Shown here piece after piece: positions 1-10,153 of a DNA stretch of 64,000 bases (its first letter is position 1; each line of letters begins with the position of its first letter). The stretch lies in assembly GCA_036345935.2 (NCBI GenBank), contig JADWOT020000005.1, forward strand, positions 2,660,696 through 2,724,695, read 5' to 3'. A program made the translations under genes and the position numbers. The stretch comes from Taenia hydatigena. Taxonomy: Eukaryota; Platyhelminthes; Cestoda; Cyclophyllidea; Taeniidae. Below the pieces are notes generated by a model. The model had not been told where the DNA came from. It made no database searches and saw only the letters and a program-made list of their open reading frames with translations.

Positions 1-640
1 ACATAAGGAGAACCAAATGATGCTTTCTCATCGAGGTAGGCGAACACACACCTGCTGCAGTAGTAAGTTTTGTCTCCAGAACCAGTAAGCAGTCCGTTCC
101 CACCTCGGTCGTTGCCTCCACACCAATCGCTCCTTTTCTGACGCAATCGTCTGATGCCATTGAATGGGTTGAAATCATTACTTGGAGTAATGGCATCAGA
201 GGGCTGCGGAGAAGTTGTGTCACTTTAACAATAAGTCTCGAAAGCTATCGTTCAGTAGTCCTTAGGAAGTAGACAACTTCGCGCGGATTCAGGAATGCCT
301 TGAAGTAGGTTTTTGGGAACAGTGAATTGCAGTCTGCATCATCTAAGGAAGGCTGCAGGAGAACCGAAGAGGGTGAAAGAACACGATGGATGATGCAGGT
401 TAACGTGAAGGCGTAGAGGTCATCGGGTGGGTGATGAGACTGAGCCAACGTGGACTCGTACACTATCGGCTGACACATTGGCGCATGCACACCAGTCATG
501 TGATCCGTGGGTGGACCGCCTACTTGGGTATGCTTGACTGCCTCTGTGTAGATGTTCAATGTGGAGGCATGCAGCACCAGAATATTGATTTTGTTTTCAA
601 AATTGGCAGCTAAGCGCATGACTTCTAACAACTAAAAATA
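1..640 (+). repeat. Diverged copies of dispersed repeats R3 (about 20-330) and R2 (about 345-620)
   Basis: Positions 20-330 are a clearly recognisable but diverged copy of 7029-7340 (shared words such as 'gtagacaacttcg' and 'gggttgaaatcattac'). Positions 345-620 match the repeat at 6560-6840 ('gtgaaggcgtagaggt', 'catgtgat', 'gcttgactgc'). The minus strand keeps an open frame of 128 codons (245-631) whose residues around PTDHMTGVHAP resemble the minus-strand frame of the other R2 copies. No known domain is recognised. This may be an old coding family or a repeat that happens to stay open. Confidence 0.6.
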
Positions 641-2200
641 ACACCATGGTCCACAACGTTTGCTGTCTTGGATTATTTCAATAGCAGCCCTATTTAAACT
701 GGTTTGGTTTTGTTTTGCTTACTTTCTGCATTAATTGCTTTCCTCGTGAAGCATAGTGGGTTCGCGATGGGACCTTGAAGCAACTGTATTGGTTAGAATA
801 AGCAAACATAAGGGACAGCATTCAAATCTTCATTTTCGGGTTGAGAGCAAAAGATCACCTGCTGTTTTACATATTTCGCTCTTTAGAAAGAGCAAGAAGA
901 CTGTGTTAATGTCAGTTGTTATTCCCTCAAGGATTGCGATTTGTACAAGGAATTGTCTAGTGTTATCGTTTGGATGAAAATCATTGCTTGAAGTGACACA
1001 TCCCGCTACCACACCTCATCCCGATGCTGTTCATTGGTGTTAAGCAAAGCCGCGGCTTCTTCGGCAGCACAGGCTCGACTTCGGCTTATGAATCAGTCAA
1101 TCTTAAATTGCATTTTTCAAGCCAATGCAACGCTCCGTGCTACTTGGGCTTCAGACAAGAGAGGAACAGTAGCAAGCACAACGGGGACTAAATGCATCCG
1201 GCGTTACTTCCAAACGTGTTAATTTCACTCCATCTCATTAGGCCACTGTGTCAAGTGCAGACTTGAGTGCCACATTAGTTACCGGACAACTGGCTGGATG
1301 GAGCATTAACACACGTTAACCAAACTTTGTCCCTTTCACCTAAAGCATATTTAATAAAAGACTTAGGAGTCCAAGCGATGTGCAAATTTTTCCTTTTAAC
1401 TCTTTTTGCCTCACCGGTGCCTAGACGTTGTGCTTACCGCTAAGATTCAGTGAGTTTGGTGTTACTCAGTATAAGGGCGGCTTTAAAAACTAGAATCTTC
1501 ATTGCTGTGTTGGCGAAACTCACTGAATGAAGAAATTTTAAGCAAATATTTTAGCGTCCTGCGCCCTTCTTGGGTTCTGCCGCACATGCTTTTATCAACT
1601 AGTGCACCGCATCTAGAATCTGTCCGTTTTCTCCCTCACTCACTCTTTCTTTTAGGGATCCTCCGAACATAGACTGCAGTGGTGGGATCGTTGTGGGATG
1701 AGGCCTTTCGAGCCTGCTACAGGCGATGCAGGTTCAGTAGAAATTTAGTACGTCTAGGGTAAGCGAAGTTCCTCATTGTCCGTTGGTCATGGCATCTAGC
1801 ATCTTTTCGTCTGTGTGGCCCATTTCGCGTGTAATTCTTGCAGAATTGTATGCACTGATGAGGCTAGGATCACAAGTCGCTTGGAAGGCCCAGCGCCTTC
1901 TTCGTAACACACGTCCATGTTTACTTGACAGGGTTTTGGCCACTCTTACCGTACCCAGCTGACCACCTTGCTGGGCGAGGTTGTCTCCTCGGTTGTGGTT
2001 TCGGAAGAGAATGTCAGTAAAGAATCTGGCACCGCATATTGTAGAAACAAAATGATAACAGTTTGCAGATGTTTAGCAGCATATCAGTAATGATTGCTGG
2101 GTCTCGTTCAACCATTGACACTAAGATGGCTTACCAAAAATGTTTATAGGGCAGCCTCATTTAAGATGACTTATTAAACCGTTGTTGAGATCTTGCTTAC
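641..2200. other. No gene recognised
   Basis: Short open frames only, none with a recognisable domain, splice-consistent extension or counterpart elsewhere in the window. Part of 750-1000 weakly resembles 2290-2500, so this is probably decayed repeat. Nothing else is seen. Confidence 0.5.
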
Positions 2201-2214
2201 CCACTTTTCGGTTA

Positions 2215-2830
2215 TCATTGTTCTCTTAGTATAGCATAATGCATTTGCAATGAGGCTTTGGTGCAACCGTACTGGCTGTAAATCGTAGACGTGAGGAGTG
2301 CAGAGCAAACACTTATCATTGAGATGAATGCAATAAGTCGTCCCATTTTAGTTGTCCTAATCACAAGAATTGATATTTGTACACAGAATAGTCTAATTAA
2401 ATCAATTGGACGCAAACTTTTACTCGGATTAATAGCACAAGGAAAACACAAAACTGGGTGGCACTTCTCGCTATCGCGCTTCATTCCCATGCAGTTCCTT
2501 AGCTTTTAAGCGAATTCTTGGCTTCTTCGGAAACAAATGGTCGACTTCGGCCCACAGGTCGATCGGGCTCAACTTGCATTCTGCAAGCCAACCAAACACT
2601 CTGTGCTTCTGGAGTTTCGGGCAGGAGGAGGACAATGGCAGTTGTGAAAAAGACCACAGGAATGGAGATACGCACATCTACATATGCGAACGATTGAATG
2701 CAAATTTCCGACCCTTTGAAGTGACAGTAAGTCATTAGGTAAAGGGATATCGAACACTTTACAAAATAAATGACCCCAAACATGCGATTTGTCTGAGGCT
2801 GAGTCCATTCGTGAATTCAGTCTCTCAGTC
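2215..2830. repeat. Repeat R4, copy 1
   Basis: Matches 26742-27560 at roughly 88-90% by eye, and about 2540-2790 is found inverted at 13930-14270 and 40168-40510. One plus-strand frame with residues like ERLNANFRPFEV and NDPKHAICLRLS is recognisable in all copies. Here it is interrupted by a stop, while it is open at 27297-27608 and on the minus strand at 13910-14272. Function is unknown; it may be a decayed exon carried by the repeat. Confidence 0.55.
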
Positions 2831-3179
2831 ACTCAGTTGGGCAGGCCACGTGCACCTACCAGTGGCTGAGTGAGAGCAGGCTTGAAGTGACTGCCATTGC
2901 ACCCAAGGCGTGACCAATGGACTAAACAGGCAGTTAGGAACGAAAGAAAGAGGCAGGGACGATAAAGCGGCCACGAGGTAAAGGCTCTGCAACCTTGGAC
3001 AGGAACGTCTCACTAAACTTGAAGATGTACGCAACATTATAGTGCAGCCTCCCATCACCATGTTATGAATGCCAGCACACTTTCCAATTAATCCGTTTCA
3101 TTCATGTATTTCGCCTAGCGTACATTGCCAGGGCGAGCCAATTTGTGTACCAATGGAAAGGAATCGGAACGTCAAAGGT

Positions 3180-3185
3180 TTTATT
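3180..3185 (-). terminator. Candidate polyadenylation signal of FN3-GPI gene copy 1
   Basis: AATAAA on the minus strand about 183 nt after the stop codon of the FN3 gene. The same hexamer is kept at the equivalent place of the second gene (27903-27908). Position and conservation support it; cleavage was not tested. Confidence 0.45.
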
Positions 3186-3367
3186 TATCGCTATAAACTG
3201 ATTTACAGCAATTGGTCGCCAGACTGCTATACAACAATGCACGACTGTCAGGCAGACCACTGTCTAGATTAGTGAATCCTGCAATAGGAAAAGCAGCGCA
3301 TTTAGCAAACACAAAATTTGAGCTATAGTATTTGATGTGAGCGTACTAGTCGACAATTCGCGTAGAC

Positions 3368-5254
3368 TTACATAAGGCTTGACGACAACATGAGGATCAT
3401 GGGGCTGAACAGGGCTGCATTGTCTAAAGCACTGTAGGTGGACCCGCCAGTGTGGTTAGCTGCGAACGATGACGCAGTGGTTGCAGCGGTTAAAGCATTG
3501 GAGGTAGTTTGATCGACCATCTTTGTTGCGAGTGTAGCGGTAGAACCTCCTGAAAATGAGGTGCTTTGCGTTGTAGTTGTAGACACACTTTCCTTACCTA
3601 TCCAAAGCAACAAATTTCGTTCATCATATCTTTCACCATCCACATGCCAACTAATTACTAACTGTGCGTGGTAGGACAATCGCAGCTGCCTTATTAAGCA
3701 CGACCATCCTACTCTCTGCATTCGAATTATCTTTCCAGAATCAAACGAATTCTGATGTAGCTTAGTTTCTAATAAACATGGTCATTTGTTGGCAGTTTGG
3801 CATTCCATTAATAGAGCATAAAAAACTCGCCTTTATCCAAAGGTGGTGTGGTCACGCTCACTCCATTGCTATAATGATAACGGCCCTTAACGGATGCGCC
3901 AACATAGGCAGTAATATTTCGTCCTGGTTTTAAGCCTGTGATGATATGCCTGGTAGGAGATTGTGCGCTTGTGGTTTCCCAAAACCCTTCGCCGCGATTA
4001 TACCGGACCAAATAGTTACTATGATGGCTGACGTTATCAAGTGGCTCACTCCACGTCAAAACCACGGTGGATGAGTTCACTGCTTCCAAACTTACGTTCC
4101 GAGGAGCATGGAGACCTGCACAAATGAAAAATAATAATTTTTATTATGGTTGGGTGAGCAATGAAGCTCTCTCATGCTCTCACGTGTGACCAATGAATGG
4201 GGATGAGGTGGAGTGGTCACGCGTCAGGGCGATAGGACTAATAACTAGGTTTAATGCTGAATTATAAGGACCTGAGCTATAAGCTTCAGGTACCGATGGG
4301 TAAGCCAACAAGCTAAGACTGTCAGGTAGTCTGGGTCCGTGCAATAAAATGCATCTTACTAACGGATTAATCTCACTGCATTACATTCCGCATTGTGCAC
4401 ATTTCATAGTTGTAACCTTCAATAAGACCTCGAGACTACCGGCTTATCTTTCGACGCTCATGCCATTATGCATCACAATGAACAGAGCACTGCAAAACAC
4501 TTTGAGGTGCCCTTAATGCCAGGTTTCCAATGTTTGTGACAAGAGGCAGGAAGTGTGCGTACGAAAGGTGGGCATTAACAAACGGGTAATTGTTTTCAAT
4601 GGTGCTGTTGTGTCAGAGAACCTAAGTCCAAGTGGAGACAAAAGCGCATGCGTCTGTAAGTTGACAGGAAAATAGGAAATGATAATACTTGTCGGAAAGT
4701 GTTCGTATATGCCAATCAGGTGGATTGGAGCTACCCTCCGCTACACACACACTCTGTGGATTTCCTCATAGTACTGGTCACAACTAATTTCGATGCATTG
4801 CCTGTGGCCGTGTCTTGCTCGAAGTCATCCGAATCAAACAATGGCTCATGTGGACTCCCATTACAGACCTCGGTTCATTCTCACATGTGTCACACAAATG
4901 AGTTAGCCAAAGCCCTGTTCATCACAAAGCGGATGCAAGTTTGACGGCACCATAGAGACAAACAGGGAATTTGTAAAGAGAATTGAGGAGCAGAGGTTGT
5001 GATGCCAAGCAAGGGAACACGCCTACTCGGTCGTATTATGCCTATTTGCCTGTGATGCGATGCGATGCAAAGCTACAGCACTCTCCTCATCCTTGCTGCA
5101 TGTACAAGTATAGTAAATGCCCTCATTTGTGAATATTTCAAGGCAAACTCTGATTAGAATGAGGCATAAGAAGAGATAACTTACGGATGGCCACTGCAAA
5201 GCCTCCATACAAGATGGAACTTGCCAGCAAAGTGAGGCAGATGTGAAGCGACAT
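3368..5254 (-). CDS. FN3-domain, GPI-anchored-type surface protein, copy 1 (three exons)
   Basis: Proposed join on the minus strand: exon 1 5254-5185 (70 nt), exon 2 4115-3831 (285 nt), exon 3 3597-3368 (230 nt), 585 nt in total or 194 residues plus TAA. Exon 1 is a signal peptide (MSLHICLTLLASS...) ending at a GTAAGT donor in phase 1. Exon 2 is one FN3 domain (residues 24-118) with the core Trp at 45 and the hallmark LKPGRNITAYV at 85-95; it is a symmetric 1-1 exon. Exon 3 gives a Ser/Thr-rich stalk and a hydrophobic tail (LFSPMILMLSSSLM) as in GPI signals. N-glycosylation sequons lie at N30, N37, N51 and N90, with another in the stalk. The signal/FN3/hydrophobic-tail order resembles the cestode EG95/45W oncosphere antigens; sequence kinship is not proven. 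The exon 2 donor is GC, not GT. The 5' leader with its TATA box is deleted in this copy, so it may be silent. Confidence 0.75.
3825..3831 (-). other. Non-canonical GC splice donor, FN3 exon 2 (copy 1)
   Basis: The exon ends AAAG and the intron begins GCGAGT; no GT is available nearby in the right phase. The 233-nt intron closes with an ATAG acceptor at 3598-3599. The identical GCGAGT is kept at 28568-28573 in the second gene. GC-AG introns are a known minor class whose donors otherwise match the U1 consensus closely, as here. Confidence 0.65.
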
Positions 5255-5270
5255 CGCAAGCCAATGGAAA
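5252..5270 (-). promoter_or_regulatory. Promoter of FN3 copy 1 with its TATA box and leader deleted
   Basis: Compared with copies 2 and 3, 57 bp are missing immediately upstream of the start codon, between two GC dinucleotides. The lost piece contains the ATTTATAA box and nearly all of the 5' leader. The inverted CCAAT element (ATTGG) that lies about 70 bp upstream in the other copies now sits about 15 nt from the ATG. Confidence 0.7.
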
Positions 5271-5299
5271 TGCCCTCTCTTGCCCCACGAAGCCAACTG

Positions 5300-6440
5300 C
5301 ACACTTACACGCACACCGCGAGACCATTGATCATTGGATAGTCTAGGACCATGTGTTAGTTAGTCTGGTGAGGATGTCTGCCCCATCAGCATTACAGCGT
5401 TCACCCTCATCTATGTGATGAGCAACAATATTGTGAGTGGGTATTGCACGCAGTTACGAGAAAGTCATCACGAGCACTAGAACCATAAAAGTAAACAAGT
5501 TAGCAATGGCAAATTCGGTGGGTGCAGATCTGTCGGTTGCAGCGATTTTAGGAACGGACACCGAATCTTTGGCGTAGGCATTGAGAATTGATGGTAAATC
5601 CACTCAACGGATGCTCCTTTGACATTTGTTTGAATTAGGACGCACTGCTATTACACCTGGAGGCCTACACGTCAACAAGCACTTTGTGCTGCATAGTGGA
5701 TAAATTTGTTGCACTGCCTGTGGCTGATTCCATGGTAGGAGATGATCGAGTTGTAGCTGTGACCAACAAGCACGGCTTACTTTCCAATCGTGGATCGAAC
5801 TTTGATTAAATGCCTAAAGTGGACTAATCTCCTCCTTAACTAAATGCAGCTACTGCCTGAAATTTGCTGTGGTGACAAGCAGAATGAAACATTTTATAGG
5901 AAATTGTGGACATTTGTGCACAACAGCGATGGTAGCAATTGCTTTTCAATGAGCTGAGTTACGGAAGTGACTCGAAAGGAGGACAACTATCTGCCACCAC
6001 TTATGGAGACGCCATTCGATTGTGCGTTGCAGTCGCAGTTGCACTCATCACTGAATGATGGAATGAGGCGTGGATTGTCATCGTTGGAAATAACTCAGCA
6101 TTCAGCGAACGTGCATGGCCATTCAGCCACAAACCGTCATCTTGTCGTCACTATGCTATGAAGAGGCATATTCTTCGCTGGGTGAAATTTCACACCTACA
6201 TAACCACTTTGGTGGCATGAAAACCTCATTCGCCAATACTGCATCACCAAGAGACTACGCCTTAATGGAGTAAAAGAAGCTGCGTAGTAGCCAGCCCTTC
6301 ATCACTCTCCGCAGGCTGTACTGTTGCTTCTGGTCATGGTTTTTAGACCGTCTCGATGGCAGTTTTTTGCAGCGTCAATATGGACCCATGTGACTACGTG
6401 CATGAGTCTTTTAGGAACCTGTTAGATTCTCCACGTTAGA
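5300..6440. repeat. Upstream flank of FN3 gene, conserved in three copies
   Basis: Matches 30100-31310 and 44085-45290. A plus-strand frame of 64-66 codons (5967-6161 here, 30773-30973, 44754-44954) stays open in all three copies. A second frame with the words NKLA and DLSVAAI (about 5490-5640) is open in the two later copies but has stops here. Neither is recognised. Their openness is weak evidence because the copies are recent. Confidence 0.5.
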
Positions 6441-6544
6441 TGAATTTGCAGGCAAGCAGAACTGAGGTAGCCTCACACAAGTCACCAATACGAGTAGATG
6501 GCAACTCAAACTCATGTGAGTAGGCGACGAATGGATGACACAAG

Positions 6545-6840
6545 TCAGCATCCAACTCTGCATCCAGCCTCAGACAAGGGAGAAACGAAGAGGCTGAAAG
6601 AAATAGATAATGTGGGATAATGTGAAGGCGTAGAGGTGATTAGGTGAGCGTGTGTCTGGGCCAACGTGGCCTCATGCAGCACCATCGGCCGACGCGTTGG
6701 AGCGTGTACATCAGCCATGTGATCTAGGAGCGGACCACTGTCTTGTGCACGCTTGACTGCTCTAGTGCAACCTTTACATGCTGAAGCGTGAAACATTCAG
6801 AAATAATTTATTTTTCTATAATATTGGCAGCCAAATGCAG
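6545..6840 (+). repeat. Dispersed repeat R2
   Basis: Occurs also at 345-620, 31430-31680, 32783-33070 and 45395-45650 (same orientation), at 13480-13760 and 39720-39996 (inverted), and in diverged inverted pairs at 15150-15570, 26210-26640 and 41390-41810. The minus strand is open for 83 codons here, with residues LLDHMADVHAPTRRPMV. No domain is recognised. Confidence 0.75.
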
Positions 6841-7028
6841 TTGAAATGACTGTTGCAGCTAAATGCAACCCAAATGCCTAACATCTTTGCTAGCCAAAAA
6901 CGTCCTAATGATGGCCTTATTTAGATAAGCTTATTGAAACCTTGTCGTAATCCTTTTTCGCTTATTTCACAACTTGCCCTATCTTTTTCTCTATGAAGAA
7001 TGGTAAATCTCCAGCAAGGCTTTAAATA

Positions 7029-7740
7029 ATGCTTTCGCTCCGAGGAAAAGACGAGCAAACACCTGGTGTAGTGGCACATTCTGTCCTCAGAAACAGTAGG
7101 CAGTCCCTCTCCGTCTCAGTCGTTACCTCCACACCAATTGCTTCTTTCTCTACGCAATTGCCTTATTCTGTTGAGTGGGTTGAAATCATTACCTGCAGTG
7201 ATGGCATCACGGGACCACAGAGAGGTTCTACCACTTGAACAATGGGTTTTCAGGTGTCATCGCTCACTGGTCCTTAGAAAGTAGACAACTTCGTGTGCAT
7301 TCAGCAATGCCTCGAAGTGGATTCTTGGGAGTAAGGGATTCTAATCAAGTCAACCTGAGCAAAGCTGCAATGGGAGCCGAGTGGTTTATTGGACAGTAGG
7401 TTTTGTGACGGGCGTGCAAGAAATGCTGAATAAGGAAGTTGGATGACTTCATTTGTTTAGTGACCCAATTGGGATGAGTTTAAGCACAAAAGATCTTTCA
7501 CTAAGATAAAACTGTCCACAGTTTTGTTCGAAGACGTACCACTTGTTCATCTCGAACACGGGTTGTACAATGCTCAGTCGATTGAAGAAGTGAATGCCTC
7601 GACGTTGTGACTGAGAACCACCACGACCAGTGCCATTACTGACGGATGAGCTGCTGTTCAACGTTCCATCACCTTTGGCATTCATGCATTGTACGCCATC
7701 GTTGAGTTGACCAGAAACCACAGCACTGTATGCCATTTAA
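7029..7740. repeat. Repeat R3 and adjoining conserved segment
   Basis: Copies lie at 31888-32580, 33267-33978 and 45850-46530, a diverged one at 20-330, and a partial inverted one at 13210-13300. The minus-strand frame 7449-7736 (95 codons, Ser-rich) is open here and at 33687-33974. It has a stop after about 40 codons in the 32.3-kb copy, so it is probably not a working gene. Confidence 0.5.
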
Positions 7741-7849
7741 CGAGTAATGCACTTGTTGTCCGTCTTCTCGTTTGGTATCAGCAAAGCAGATCTGTGATGC
7801 ATAGGTCGACTGCCAGTGATTAGACGTGTCTTCCACAGTAGCCTAGCTC

Positions 7850-8550
7850 CTCACACTTGTTCTATTGAAAGTGATAATCTGGCCCGAACTCTAGTGGAAA
7901 ATTCAGCCATCCGAGGTATATCCGGAAATGTAGAATGTTAGGAGTGGTGGTTATGAATAGAAGTCCGCAAATTGGCGCATGCAACGAACGATCTTGTTTA
8001 TGTATCTTCTTCCCTTACTGCCTCAGGGTGACTAAATGTTAGCTAGAATCACCATTTGTAACTTGAATGTTTAAAACATCGTTGTGTAGGCCTCGCCTGC
8101 AGAATACCTGGTTGAAGCTCCCACCGTGTGACGTGCATAGTTCAGAACCACTGGGAAATTGAATGAGTTTCGACTTTGAAAGATTCCCATATATGATGAC
8201 TTTGCGTATCTGCAAATACGTTGGAATGCGAGTTCGAGTGGCTCGCTTCTCAGCTTATAAAACTTTCTTAACGACCATGCATTGGTAATACCCCTTAGAG
8301 GCGTTTTCGGTTGTCTTCATTTACGATTCATGAAATTCACTGGTATTCATGGACTTTTGGTGAGCATGTGGCGAGAACTTTGATTTCTATCCCTCCTTGC
8401 CTCGATAATTTTCTTACTCGAAATTGGATTTGACGGACCACTAACAAAGCCTTCCGGTCAATTATTTGCCTGAATTTACTTAAACAGAGAAATTCATTAG
8501 CACTCGGCATGCCTGTGTGACGAGGTGACGTCGCTCCAAACTAGCCATTT
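7850..8550. other. No gene recognised
   Basis: Single-copy apart from the B1/B2 duplication. Frames are short and nothing is recognised. Confidence 0.5.
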
Positions 8551-8569
8551 CGTTGTTAGTAGCACCCTC

Positions 8570-8770
8570 GTCGGTGCACAACATCGCAAAAGGAATCTAC
8601 TCCACTAACGCCTCTAACGTACACACAAGACCCTTGAAGCCAAATCCATAATATCCTCAAATGCTGTCGCTTACATTCCACAATGGCACTGGGTACCACA
8701 ATCAGCCTTCGTGGTGAAAAGTTCCTTGGCAGTTCCACATCTTGCCAGGTGGGTCCTAATTTGCATGTGT
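8570..8770 (-). pseudogene. Unrecognised exon-like segment, probably disrupted
   Basis: The related segment at 49259-49453 has an open minus-strand frame with residues LTRCGTAKELFTTEAECG and ends VLCVR then TAG. Here the same frame meets TAA in place of an Arg codon about halfway. The disrupting change creates the string GTAAGC, so a shifted splice donor is an alternative to a true break. Identical at 34808-35008. Family unknown. Confidence 0.35.
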
Positions 8771-8945
8771 TCTCTCCACGCGGATCCAATCAACCTTAAC
8801 AAATTTACGCAGTTCAACTTCCTTCTGCCTTATTGCAGCCGATATTACTAACTCAACTTCATGACGGAATGAATGTGCGGGTTAGAAAATTTTACTCCAA
8901 GCATTATGAAATACATCCACCTTGCCACTGAAACTAAAAACCTCT

Positions 8946-9335
8946 TCAGAACTTTCCTCCCGTCTCCCCTTTGCTTTCCTTCTGGGCTTCCTCTAACACT
9001 TGCCTAGAAGAAAGCAATACTGACCCAACTAACCGAAAATGTACGGCTGAATTTGGGTGTAGCTTGTCCACTTGACCTTTGCCTTCCTGGATTTGTGACG
9101 AGATAGGCTTTTCGCGGCAATGCAGACGACAGTTATGAAGACAATGAGGAAGCCATAAGTGACACAGGCCGCGAGAATAACGTGGCATCCTCGATTAAAA
9201 GTGCCTCCGCAAGTGGAAATTCGGGTCATTATTACCTTCATCATGAAAAATAAATCTACTTCTATGGGTCTTTGCCTCCTGAAGTGTCAACCCTAGGGCA
9301 AATGGAACCCAAACAAACAGCATACACGGTAACAT
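8946..9335 (-). CDS. Small signal-peptide/transmembrane protein, copy 1 (three exons, two mini-introns)
   Basis: Proposed join: 9335-9236 (100 nt), 9204-9045 (160 nt), 9003-8946 (58 nt), giving 105 residues plus TGA. Residues 1-19 (MLPCMLFVWVPFALGLTLQ) look like a signal peptide. Residues 42-64 (VILAACVTYGFLIVFITVV onward) form one membrane span, followed by a basic stretch (KSLSRHKSRKAKVK). Intron 1 is 31 nt (GTAATA...GGAG) and intron 2 is 41 nt (GTACAT...TTTCTTCTAG), joining in phases 1 and 2. The same boundaries work in the diverged copy at 49591-50028. There the unspliced frame would hit TAG, but that TAG lies inside the proposed intron. Compared with that copy, 16 codons of the acidic tail are missing in frame. 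No family is recognised; more 5' exons may exist. Confidence 0.55.
9205..9235 (-). other. 31-nt mini-intron
   Basis: GT...AG bounded. Removing it joins the signal-peptide frame to the transmembrane frame (E|G|TFNRG). Such very short 5' introns are common in flatworm genes. Conserved at 35443-35473 and 49898-49928. Confidence 0.5.
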
Positions 9336-9632
9336 GTCGCGTCGCGAATCCACATTAACATGGCGCCTCGGCAGCAAATTGACCGATGGACAAGAAGTAG
9401 AAAATTCGGAAGCAACTTTAGCTGCAGGAAGATTTGTCATGTTACTTACTAACTTTGCCTAAAATGCAAGGAAGTAAAAACAGTTTTTGACGCATCCATC
9501 TTTCGAGCGTATTTTTGCCGATTGTAATTACGAGAAGAAACGGTCAAAGATTTTCATTATCATACACGGAAGTGGGCGACTGATAATAATTGTCAACAGG
9601 TCTAGTAAAATTTCCTCCGCCTTGATATGAAA

Positions 9633-9640
9633 GGATTTTA
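9633..9640. other. Empty target site equivalent to the young retrotransposon insertion
   Basis: The sequence around 'ctccgccttgatatgaaagga' aligns with the joined flanks of the element at 50315-54714 ('ctgccgtaat' plus 'actaaaagaa'). Duplication copies B1 and B2 therefore lack the insertion. Confidence 0.55.
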
Positions 9641-9777
9641 GCCTATTTTTATGTTGTTAGCAATTTCCGCTTACTAATAGCGAAATAAAAATTGACGACT
9701 ACGTGCAAGTTCTACGAAGCATGAACTATGTTGCTAAGTGGAAAATTATTAACCGATAAGTCAAAAGATTTGCCATG

Positions 9778-10001
9778 TGTAATGCTTATGTTTTTAAATG
9801 TGCTTGATAGGCTAGAGGCGGGAGGGCAATTGGAATTTGGTTGCGGGGCTGCGTGGTGATTCTCAAGAGCGCGACTAATCTGCTTTGAACTTCCCTACAA
9901 GGTCTGTTTTTACTCCCTCTCTTACCTATAATAAAGATGTCGAAGCGTGTTCAGACCTCTAATAGCAGAGGCGGTAAGGGAGGAAGGCAGAACTCTCTAC
10001 A
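9778..10001 (+). mobile_element. Degenerate LTR of the same Ty3-like family
   Basis: Aligns with the 227-bp LTR at 50315-50541 from TGTAATG to CTCTACA, including the ATG near its end (MSKRVQTS in place of MSKRSQTS). An AATAAA directly precedes that ATG; the young LTR lacks it. Identical copy at 36016-36239. A relic at the equivalent place beside the third membrane gene (54872) shows the insertion is older than the block duplication. Confidence 0.85.
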
Positions 10002-10153
10002 TGTGTGGCGGCGTTGGCGAAACTTCGCCATTTCAAGGCAGGAATAAATTTTGGGGATTGGATGAAGACCGCGAGGTTTAACATCTGCTGATCTTCCACG
10101 CTCTTCTGCATGAACTTTTCTCCGTAGCAATTGATGCCGGAGCCTCACTTAGC
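10002..10153 (+). pseudogene. Gag fragment of the Ty3-like relic
   Basis: Frame-shifted gag remnant. Words such as NFGDWMKTARFNI, then FHALLHELFS and AIDAGAS, follow the intact Gag order, with about 37 nt deleted between the first two. Homology stops at about 10153; PR, RT, RNase H, IN and the 3' LTR are absent. Confidence 0.8.

Noticed and set aside
4699..4944. Plus-strand frame of 81-85 codons, also at 29445-29702
   Set aside because: Lies inside intron 1 of the FN3 gene on the opposite strand, N-terminus differs between copies, no recognised domain.
7449..7736. 95-codon Ser-rich minus-strand frame
   Set aside because: Broken in the more diverged copies near 32,300-32,570 and 46,290-46,530, so not kept by selection.
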